Of a stretch of DNA of 10,386 nt, positions 6,601 to 10,386 are shown piece after piece. How positions within the stretch are numbered: position 1 is the first letter of the stretch; every line of letters begins with the position of its first letter. The DNA comes from an uncultured Lachnospiraceae bacterium (GTDB lineage Bacteria; Bacillota; Clostridia; Lachnospirales; Lachnospiraceae). Where the stretch lies: the NCBI GenBank assembly GCA_947175775.1, contig CAMWNY010000056.1, positions 1 to 10,386 on the forward strand, given 5' to 3'. The translations under genes were made by a program, and so were the position numbers. The notes under the pieces were generated by a model. That model had not been told where the DNA came from. It ran no database searches and saw only the letters and a program-made list of their open reading frames with translations.

Positions 6601-9495
6601 GAGCCAAAGACTGCAAATATTACTGTGGGCTTAAAGGATACGCAGACAGTGAATGGTGCGTTTATAGACCTTGACAAAAATCAACTTCCTGAGAATACCG
6701 TTACGGCACTGCAGTTTAAGAATGTTGATGATGAGTACATGTATGATGCGCAGGTTAGTGCTGCGGGATACACTGTTGACCTTAGAGACGGCGCGTACAT
6801 TGCGGTAGCAACAGCTGGTGACTATGCAACAACGACGCATGTCGTAGTGGAAGACGGCGCGGTAAGTAAAGACTTGCTTTTCGTGTCGAATGCGGCAGAG
6901 GAAGCGCTTCCTTTAGTACAGGACCTTTATGTAGGGTATCCGTCAGGTCAGACTAATAACTATGATACGATAAACAAAGCGCTGAAAGCAGCGAAACGAA
7001 TGAGAGGCACTGAAAGTAACGAATCAGAGCGCATTACAATTCATATTGCGCCTGGTATTTACAGAGAGCAGGTTATTGTTAATGTTCCTTATGTAACATT
7101 TGTAAATGATACACCTGAAAAAGAAGCTAAGATTACATGGTATTATGGTATCGGCTATAAGTATTATAGTGTAGACAGCCGCGGATACTATGATGCAGAG
7201 AGGGCATATGATAAGTATAGAAAGAATGAAGGAAGAACAGCGGAAAAACCTGACGTTAATAACTGGGGTACTACCGTGCAGGTTGAGGCTTCGGATTTCA
7301 AAGCTATAGGTATTGTATTTGAGAACTCGTTTAACAGATATCTTACAGAGGAAGAGCTTGAGGATGGGGTAGAGCCTATTATACCAAAGGACGGTACTCC
7401 AAAGCCTGTCAGAGATTATAGTTTAGATACGAAAAGCAAACCTGCTACAGAGCGTGCAGCGGCAATGTATATAGAGTCAAGAGGCGACAGGGCAGAATTT
7501 TACCGATGCTCATTCCTCAGCAGTCAGGATACGCTTGGAACAGGAAAATCAGAGACACATGCTTACTTTAAAGAATGCTTTATAGAAGGAAATACAGATT
7601 ATATCTGTGGTGACGGTGACTGCGTATTTGATAACTGTGTACTTAATTTTGGAGGATACAGCGACAAAGGAAGCGGCGGTTATATTACGGCAGCACAGGA
7701 TGGCGCGCCAAACGGTTATCTGTTTTGGGGCTGTACAGTAACCGGAAGCGACGGAATGTTTGTAGATCCTGGTTATTTTGGAAGACCATGGAGACAAGGA
7801 GCAAAGGTTAAATTTGTAAATACAAAGCTGGATATAGCGACAAGGATTCACGGGCAAGGATGGACGGATATGTCAGGCGCTACAGCTGCTGCTGCGAAAG
7901 GATTTGTGGAATATAACACAACCGCATTGGATGGTAAAACAATTCCTTATGATGATAAGAATATACGAAAGAGTAAGATTGTAGATACCAATCCGATTAA
8001 TGCGGAACATCCGATAACAGCGTACTTTGGCGAGTGGGAACCAGTTTATTATGAAGCAGAAGCTGCCGGAGAATCGACTTCAATTGATGGAGATGTTTTA
8101 ATTGGAACAAATGGCGATCCTAGTTCACTTTTGCCTAATTGTACTCTTTGGGTAACATATTCCTTAACAGGTGCAGATAATAACAATGACGCTTCTATCA
8201 TTGAATGGTATCGTTGTAAGGATGGTTCAGAGGAGTTAATTGTAAAGCAGGCAGCTTCCGTCAGCAAAGATTATGTCGTGAAGAAGGAGGATGTAGGCTA
8301 TACAATTAAGGCGGTTGTAACTCCGAAGACAACGGGCGGTAAAACAGGTGAAGCTAAGAATGTAACCAGTAACGTGATTAATGACGGATGGTATGTTCCA
8401 GAAGGAAAGAATCCGGAGCTTGGTGAAGGTGTGAATATTTTCCTCGCAGGGGATTCTACGGTTAAGGATTATTCCCCTAGAGGAATGTACAGCAACGGTG
8501 AAGATAAAGGCTCATGGGGCGAATATCTTCAAAGCTTTTTCAATGAAGATGAAGTGAAGATTGTAAATTATGCAAACGGCGGAAGAAGTTCAAGAAGTTT
8601 TATTAATGAAGGCTCACTTGCCAAGATTGAAGAGAATATTAGTGAAGGAGACTATCTGTTTATTCAGTTTGGGCATAATGACTGTGCAAACGGTACAAAT
8701 TATCTTCCAGATAGGTATGTGCAGGTAGGCACACCTGATGAAAATGGAATTTATCCGACAACTGTAGGTACAAAGTCTTCAACTGATGGTTTGTCTGATA
8801 AGTTGAAAGAGGATTATGGTGCGCAGTACTATGCATATAACACCGGTACCTTTAAATGGTATCTGCAGCAGTATATTGACGTGGCAGAAAAGAAAGGCGC
8901 TGTACCTGTATTGGTAACTCCTGTTTCAAGAATGTATTATGACAAACAAGGGAACGGTACAATCAGGGATCACCATGATGCTACAGATAATACTCCGGAT
9001 ACGGTTAAGTCAACCGGTAACGCGTATGTAAAAGCAATGGTACAGCTTGCAGATGAAAACAAGAAAGCAGGTAAGAATGTTATTTTGATTGATGCATTCA
9101 CACTTACTAAGGGAATGTATGAAGACGCTTGGAAGGCAGATAGTACGGCATCGGGGACTAGATGTGCAATTGGTGAGCAGATTATGGCTGAAGATTCTGG
9201 AAAGGATACAGGAGTAGACAGCACACACTGCAATAAGCTTGGCGGTTTTATCACAGCGGCATATATAGCAGATGCAATCAAAACTTATAAAACTGATGAC
9301 AATAAGAGCCTGAATATCGCTTCTGCATTAAAGGCACCTAGCAAGGTAATGGGCAAGACATTAGCCGGAGATATTGTATTCAGCGTAGGCGCAGACAGCA
9401 AACTGACAGCCAATGACTGGATGAATAATTATGCAAAAGCTGATTACTGGACGACAGAGGGACAGAAACTTATTGATGTACTTCTCACAAACTAA
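529..9495 (+). CDS. Secreted multidomain pectin esterase: CE12 - CE8 - CE12 with binding and Ig-like modules (2,988 aa)
   Basis: Predicted extracellular enzyme that removes acetyl and methyl ester groups from pectin. Order of parts in residues: signal peptide 1-35; acidic Glu/Thr linker 36-124; binding-like beta-sandwich about 127-280; CE12 SGNH esterase 311-549; lectin-like (ConA-fold-like) domain about 575-806; second binding-like domain about 829-986; Gly/Ser/Pro linker about 988-1062; about five Ig-like repeats 1063-1591; Ser/Glu/Thr linker 1600-1664; third binding-like domain 1669-1857; three small beta-sandwich repeats 1858-2120; CE8 pectin methylesterase 2128-2508; Ig-like domain with a WYR motif 2521-2618; second CE12 2635-2918; C-terminal tail to 2988. 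The catalytic motifs of all three esterases are visible (see the domain entries). No LPxTG, SLH, dockerin or C-terminal membrane helix is seen, so the attachment mode is unclear. It appears to be a single-gene unit with its own promoter and terminator. Enzyme classes are well supported; the exact substrate (rhamnogalacturonan or homogalacturonan acetyl groups) is inferred. Confidence 0.95.
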   Translation: MLNMKNKLAKRIMAFVLSGAMVISGLAPTGMTAYAAEASTEISTEAVEESFEETEQNESEVVSDKADEETPGEDSGADVKEEETTETAEEEETAKDAAPTSTVEETETMVVEDTAVEEVTKVEENKATSLKLVMNDLGTDLNIAEDAPAVALENDYTKNGFTVKKGAKTRGSGNREVDGVTIKQRIQLNGAGTTSSNSICFTADAAGTLTVYADSSNSSDKVLGLYDAAYTAIGDPASAEYPGKIIAAHKLNTLTYTISGAGTYYVGAVEGGIHIYQIEFNSEGGTTGPEESSTTEESSEEGPSIPDDEKHTVWVVGDSTVSAYDTLQGYYAKYGYGTQLQTYFDGYYVVNNIAASGRSSKSYLTESKAAYEKLTTQIKSGDVLIIGFGHNDEKHEVPRYTSPVGDYNTEGSFAKSLYDNYVKIALVKGAQPILCTPIVRRSKTDTLSDKDCHIVAGETITSGDNAGTYEGGNYAQAIIDLGAAVNVPVVDLTALTKALYEEIGAEGTLYMHQWTGKTSNTVDNTHLNIYGAKKVAHMLATEIDKWKAETSEWKDIDIAQHVKNLDKIPTKENDLVENPGFTSSDPGYKPPTTGSTLWENYGIFKGTAFGALGGTPNKTNYTFGKDDNNNMRIMVSNNKGKLSNDQNGIAMYYYQIPADSIFELSAKATVKAIDNGGQVGFGLMARDNIYIDKNDSSLVGDYVVAGTLGSGKANCFYNLGSILTKGSNSNDVAAPAVGDTYELSIVSNQEGRSCKFGNNEAVSGGFDFQLTAIDAEYQYIGMFVARNADIVFSDIKLKVDGEEVDIMGEVTPPEPSEPEGPSGDDDLSVEGDGGKVNVADGLLKGKKYGYKDVATFTVLQDMTFKTGVINSQQEWDSYAISVDGEDYPGCVQGDNGPGASHAVQTEEKAVIEIKAIQNSKITFILRQNDKPLYFVDTADAAYTAQDIALSGNTPGKRTFYMKGGHTYQFYAGGSKVMVAGISIAKSGADDEGWPFNDESKPEGPGDEGSSQPGTGEGDSSQPGTGEGDSSQPGSGDEGSSEQNPSTPGTGEEEPDTPPTKIPADDKIKTISISGSRIKIEAANLVANPKKAQYNVTVTYTYTDKDGVRYQQQLTEGLHYEVSFVGTSDGKTVGEQKINITGTGTSKNAVTDLGKFVNKKTVSYQLVDKKAAVKTNDISKVRTIALDKNAVKNLSYTGNYITPVPAITGIEEKNADGKANYQYVYKNNVNAGKASVTVIGQGDYYGAKVLSYTIKPTDLSKPTEELKLSASNVKEFAGSGKAYSVEEAFEYKGTPVVLHNLTLTYAGKKLRPQEDYTIAYKVNTQKGTGTATIKGINNFKGSIKIDYKMAINQDVATILGTLNTPENAVPAEYSSKGARLTEIKLSNGVTLKENADYKVKYGKECKTVTVGQKDLTVTITGAGAYKNAIAKDTPIAIEVIKGKYHIKDGTVVDAKKAADDAKLISAAKITDASGAKVKNVTLAERKADEPITSITVIPGDTENYEETTLSCRVAAKLGSVKQVVNIPDQAFDGVNSVTVTKQNIADALGIDAKNFRIVSYKNNHKLGSATVTVEGTGSYYGTKNLKFKIVPDKINPDDIAGGDEEETSVIEDPSVEESEGTTESGETTESSGTTESGGTDESSTEESSDTEGSSGEDPDKPTPPVETDGKLIDVWDFGVKNETDAKVYKNHVTSDLWDASEGLGDDGKYTKAGTVAFGDLEVAFASGDRVYKASGKTAGAGKKTTFEDYTAEGHYYCGGTGSSSRRYLTINNVSAGDKIYVYVAMNNASIMTSDEKLHFDYQGKDGEQKDERMVKDATKLSFMANYSGTYKIWTSADATLSDGKIGGKPNYCRVVRVPAVEVAGNIDKGALESLEGVTIKFVNNDTGVETLATIDGATYRTTLAGGYTYTAVLTGATGYGFTKETKNITVNDSDAASGKSWDLTVEKKQTYKCSGSITGFEEGYLADKTLVVKFKTENNTIVVNLNETLSFSDIDLEPDEEYTVILEGVNDYEVKSGSPFKNSGSEPKTANITVGLKDTQTVNGAFIDLDKNQLPENTVTALQFKNVDDEYMYDAQVSAAGYTVDLRDGAYIAVATAGDYATTTHVVVEDGAVSKDLLFVSNAAEEALPLVQDLYVGYPSGQTNNYDTINKALKAAKRMRGTESNESERITIHIAPGIYREQVIVNVPYVTFVNDTPEKEAKITWYYGIGYKYYSVDSRGYYDAERAYDKYRKNEGRTAEKPDVNNWGTTVQVEASDFKAIGIVFENSFNRYLTEEELEDGVEPIIPKDGTPKPVRDYSLDTKSKPATERAAAMYIESRGDRAEFYRCSFLSSQDTLGTGKSETHAYFKECFIEGNTDYICGDGDCVFDNCVLNFGGYSDKGSGGYITAAQDGAPNGYLFWGCTVTGSDGMFVDPGYFGRPWRQGAKVKFVNTKLDIATRIHGQGWTDMSGATAAAAKGFVEYNTTALDGKTIPYDDKNIRKSKIVDTNPINAEHPITAYFGEWEPVYYEAEAAGESTSIDGDVLIGTNGDPSSLLPNCTLWVTYSLTGADNNNDASIIEWYRCKDGSEELIVKQAASVSKDYVVKKEDVGYTIKAVVTPKTTGGKTGEAKNVTSNVINDGWYVPEGKNPELGEGVNIFLAGDSTVKDYSPRGMYSNGEDKGSWGEYLQSFFNEDEVKIVNYANGGRSSRSFINEGSLAKIEENISEGDYLFIQFGHNDCANGTNYLPDRYVQVGTPDENGIYPTTVGTKSSTDGLSDKLKEDYGAQYYAYNTGTFKWYLQQYIDVAEKKGAVPVLVTPVSRMYYDKQGNGTIRDHHDATDNTPDTVKSTGNAYVKAMVQLADENKKAGKNVILIDAFTLTKGMYEDAWKADSTASGTRCAIGEQIMAEDSGKDTGVDSTHCNKLGGFITAAYIADAIKTYKTDDNKSLNIASALKAPSKVMGKTLAGDIVFSVGADSKLTANDWMNNYAKADYWTTEGQKLIDVLLTN
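1459..2175 (+). other. First CE12 / SGNH acetylesterase domain (residues 311-549)
   Basis: All four SGNH blocks are present: GDST with nucleophile Ser319, the Gly of the AASGRSSKS block, GHND with Asn391, and DNTH with Asp523 and His526. GDST, GRSS and DxxH together match the rhamnogalacturonan acetylesterase-like (CE12) group. It is shorter than the second copy between GHND and DxxH, and is probably active. Confidence 0.88.
2251..2946 (+). other. Lectin-like beta-sandwich domain (residues about 575-806)
   Basis: It starts LVENPGF and ends with FVARNADIVFSDIKLKVDG. Features such as FELSAKATV, QVGFGLMARD and YIGMFVARN fit the ConA/laminin-G-like modules found beside pectin enzymes of gut bacteria. 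Sugar binding is inferred, and the boundaries are approximate. Confidence 0.5.
3541..3660 (+). repeat. Four 30-bp tandem repeats encoding a Gly/Ser/Pro linker
   Basis: Units start at 3541, 3571, 3601 and 3631. The second and third share their first 23 bases exactly; the outer two are more diverged. Each encodes a ten-residue unit of the form G-(D/E)-(E/G)-(G/D)-S-S-(Q/E)-x-x-x, mostly ending QPGT or QPGS. Copy number may vary by slippage in steps of ten residues without breaking the frame. Confidence 0.9.
3715..5301 (+). other. Block of about five Ig-like repeats (residues about 1063-1591)
   Basis: The units share a late pattern such as GKASVTVIGQGDYYGAKVLSYTI, GTATIKGINNFKGSIKIDYK and SATVTVEGTGSYYGTKNLKF, separated by more variable stretches. 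They probably form a long stalk that spaces the N-terminal CE12 from the CE8 half. The last unit closely resembles the C-terminus of the gene at the left edge. Confidence 0.75.
5533..6099 (+). other. Third binding-like beta-sandwich (residues about 1669-1857)
   Basis: It opens LIDVWDFG and contains a GHYYCGGTGSSSRRYLTINN stretch, then GDKIYVYVAM, and ends YCRVVRVP. This kind of module often sits before clostridial pectin methylesterases and lyases. It looks distantly like residues 127-280 (TYYVGAVEGGIHIYQIEF end) and 829-986 (GGSKVMVAGISI end). Pectin binding is inferred. Confidence 0.5.
6910..8052 (+). other. CE8 pectin methylesterase domain (residues 2128-2508)
   Basis: Hydrolyses methyl esters of galacturonan. 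Seen in order: GIYRE (from 2176), ERAAAMYI (around 2309), SSQDTLGTG with Gln2333 and Asp2334, GNTDYICG with Asp2357, and FGRPWR with Arg2419 and Trp2421. These are the family's two catalytic aspartates and the arginine. The family's first glutamine (QAVAL block) appears as Arg2309. The domain is longer than the usual 300 or so residues, mainly because of an insert between the GIYRE and RAAAM blocks. Confidence 0.92.
8089..8382 (+). other. Ig-like domain between CE8 and the second CE12 (residues 2521-2618)
   Basis: The pattern GDVLIGTN, LWVTYSLTG, EWYRCKDGSEELI, YVVKKEDVGYTIKAVVTPKT matches the small Ig-like domains with a W-Y-R and DVG-x-x-I core common in secreted Firmicutes enzymes. Probably a rigid spacer. 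Confidence 0.65.
8431..9282 (+). other. Second CE12 / SGNH acetylesterase domain (residues 2635-2918)
   Basis: GDST with Ser2643, the Gly block NYANGGRSSRS, GHND with Asn2717, and DSTH with Asp2897 and His2900 are all intact. FLAGDSTV and GRSSRSF are closest to classical rhamnogalacturonan acetylesterases. It carries a long insert after GHND (about residues 2719-2775) that the first CE12 lacks. About 70 residues follow it, with no anchor motif. Confidence 0.92.
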
Positions 9496-9534
9496 TAATT
9501 AACGCTTTTTAAATTTACTCATATACACTATATA

Positions 9535-9585
9535 AATTACGCCATGACCTTTACGAAAGTAGGGTCATGGCGTAATTCTCTTTTT
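9535..9585 (+). terminator. Strong Rho-independent terminator of the esterase gene
   Basis: AATTACGCCATGACC (9535-9549) pairs perfectly with GGTCATGGCGTAATT (9563-9577), a 15-bp stem with a 13-base loop, followed by CTCTTTTT. It lies 40 bases after the stop codon. Confidence 0.93.
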
Positions 9586-9648
9586 GCCTGTATATTAAAA
9601 CAAAGTATAAGTACCTTAAACAGATTGTCAAGCCGTTTGTATGCTTTG

Positions 9649-9700
9649 TAATGAGGCTCTCTAATGAAGCTTTCTAATGAAGCTTTTTAATGAAGCATAT
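9649..9700. repeat. Four 13-bp tandem repeats at the 3' end of the left Rpn copy
   Basis: Units of the form TAATGAAGCTTTC start at 9649, 9662, 9675 and 9688; the two middle ones differ at one base. The unit at 9688 overlaps the stop codon and last codons of the minus-strand Rpn fragment, so the gene's end appears to have been copied outwards by slippage. Confidence 0.85.
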
Positions 9701-10088
9701 CCGCCGCGTCATCACGGCTAAGCCCATATTCCGTCATAAGTTCCTGAATAATCTGTTCTTCAGAACAATTCGTCCTGCGTAAATAATTAATAAAAGCATT
9801 AAGACCTTGCCTTTTGCCAATTTCAATGCCCTGCGTCAAGCCGTCTTTCTGTCCCTGAATATAAACGAATTTATCTTCGGCACGTCTGTCGCGTTTCGCC
9901 TTAAGCTTCATTTCATGCTCATAGCGCAGTCTGTCCGTAAGGCTGATTTCCTTCAATTCTTTAATCGCTTCAATAATCCCCAAATTTTTTGTCCCTGATT
10001 TAATCATATCCAAGTCCTCCTCCGTCTCCGCGTTAAACAGACAATGCCATTCATCAAGCGGGCAAGGCTGTTTATTATCATGATATTT
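9687..10088 (-). pseudogene. Rpn-family C-terminal fragment (5'-truncated), possibly still expressed as a small RpnS-like protein
   Basis: The minus frame is open from just after a TAA (10089-10091) to the stop at 9687-9689. It reads PLDEWHCLFNAETEEDLDMI, then GIIEAIKELKE, SLTDRLRYEHEMKLKAKRDR, GIEIGKRQG and an end SRDDAADMLH. This matches the C-terminal half of Rpn / PD-(D/E)XK-transposase-like proteins of Lachnospiraceae. The nuclease half is missing, so the full gene is broken. However, GGAGGAGG (10016-10023) lies exactly 8 bases before an in-frame ATG (10005-10007), giving an intact 106-residue product. In E. coli, Rpn C-terminal parts are known to be made separately and to inhibit the full-length toxin; this fragment could act likewise. 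It is followed on its right by a second, nearly identical copy. Confidence 0.75.
10016..10023 (-). promoter_or_regulatory. Internal ribosome binding site in the left Rpn fragment
   Basis: On the minus strand GGAGGAGG is followed by 8 bases and then ATG (10005-10007). The sequence also encodes Glu-Glu-Asp in the Rpn frame, so part of the match may be forced by the protein. An alternative TTG start at 10011-10013 is too close to the site. Confidence 0.5.
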
Positions 10089-10123
10089 TTACATTCCCTA
10101 GGAACCAAGTTGAGAAAAAATTT

Positions 10124-10386
10124 TTAATGAAGCATATCCGCCGCGTCATCACGGCTAAGCCCATATTCCGTCATAAGTTCCTGAATAATCTGTTCTTCAG
10201 AACAATTCATTCTGCGTAAACAATTAATAAGAGCATTAAGACCTTGCCTTTTGCCGATTTCAATGCCCTGAACATAAATAAATTTATCTTCGGCACGTCT
10301 GTCGCGTTTCGCCTTAAGCTTCATTTCATGTTCATAGCGCAGTCTGTCCGTAAGGCTGATTTCCTTCAATTCTTTAATCGCTTCAA
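10124..10386 (-). CDS. Rpn-family nuclease/transposase-like protein, C-terminal part (runs off the right edge)
   Basis: The minus frame is open from the window edge to the stop at 10124-10126, about 87 codons. It contains IKELKEISLTDRL, RYEHEMKLKAKRDRRAEDKF, QGIEIGKRQG and the same SRDDAADMLH end. It is a second copy of the left fragment, with about nine base differences by eye over some 263 aligned bases plus one 24-base gap. Whether the nuclease half with its catalytic residues exists lies outside the window. Full-length family members are DNA endonucleases reported to promote recombination and to act as toxic phage-defence proteins. With a truncated copy directly downstream, a tandem duplication is likely. 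Confidence 0.75.
   Translation of the reverse strand, partial: EAIKELKEISLTDRLRYEHEMKLKAKRDRRAEDKFIYVQGIEIGKRQGLNALINCLRRMNCSEEQIIQELMTEYGLSRDDAADMLH

Larger units (their letters stand above)
9684..10386. repeat. Direct repeat of the Rpn C-terminal region (9684-9973 and 10121-10386)
   Basis: Both copies start at TTTTTAATGAAGC and stay aligned to the window edge, about 97% identical by eye outside one gap. The left copy has 24 extra bases (9834-9857). The right end of the repeat is outside the window. Confidence 0.9.

Noticed and set aside
8970..9281. Minus-strand ORF of 103 codons inside the second CE12 domain
   Set aside because: It lies wholly opposite conserved catalytic coding sequence (DSTH region) and has no recognisable protein pattern.
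9586..9648. Possible small gene or RNA between the terminator and the 13-bp repeats
   Set aside because: No open frame, hairpin or promoter stood out in this A+T-rich stretch.
9807..9998. Plus-strand 63-codon ORF opposite the Rpn fragment
   Set aside because: It is the complement of a clear Rpn C-terminal reading frame and has no start signals.
9684..10386. Repeat pair considered as an insertion sequence or CRISPR-like array
   Set aside because: There are only two long copies, both are protein-coding for the Rpn C-terminus, and no terminal inverted repeats, target duplications or regular spacers are seen.

Overview
The window looks like chromosome from a low-GC, pectin-degrading Firmicute, most likely a gut or rumen Lachnospiraceae. 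This rests on the A+T-rich coding style (mostly about 35-45% G+C by eye), the strong GGAGG ribosome site, an N-terminal secretion signal ending AYA|AE, Lachnospiraceae-style surface Ig-like repeats, and an Rpn-family C-terminus typical of that group. Genus cannot be fixed from sequence alone.

Layout. 1-122 (+) is the last 39 codons of a gene that enters from the left and ends in an Ig-like repeat of the same kind as those in the main gene. 123-528 is a 406-base gap. It holds a hairpin behind the first gene, a short minus-strand ORF with one membrane helix (possibly a decayed holin-like or type I toxin-like gene), a second two-way terminator, and a compact promoter region with two inverted repeats. 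529-9495 (+) is one 2,988-residue secreted protein that fills 86% of the window. A 15-bp perfect hairpin with a T-rich tail ends it. 9586-9648 holds nothing I recognise. From 9649 to the right edge are two nearly identical minus-strand copies of an Rpn-family C-terminal region. The left copy is a fragment; the right copy runs out of the window.

The main protein carries three carbohydrate-esterase domains on one chain: CE12 (SGNH acetylesterase), CE8 (pectin methylesterase) and a second CE12. They are joined by beta-sandwich modules that resemble carbohydrate-binding domains, a lectin-like domain, about five Ig-like repeats, three small beta-sandwich repeats, and Glu/Thr/Ser- or Gly/Ser/Pro-rich linkers. 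The inferred job is removal of both acetyl and methyl ester groups from pectin or rhamnogalacturonan outside the cell, so that lyases and hydrolases can act. The upstream gene shares the Ig-like repeat and may be a partner in the same surface pectin system.

Points that stand out: the triple-esterase design; a promoter with a 19-bp spacer holding a dyad, as in MerR-type promoters; and an isolated Rpn C-terminal piece with its own well-placed internal ribosome site, which may be a free-standing RpnS-type antitoxin beside a second Rpn gene.
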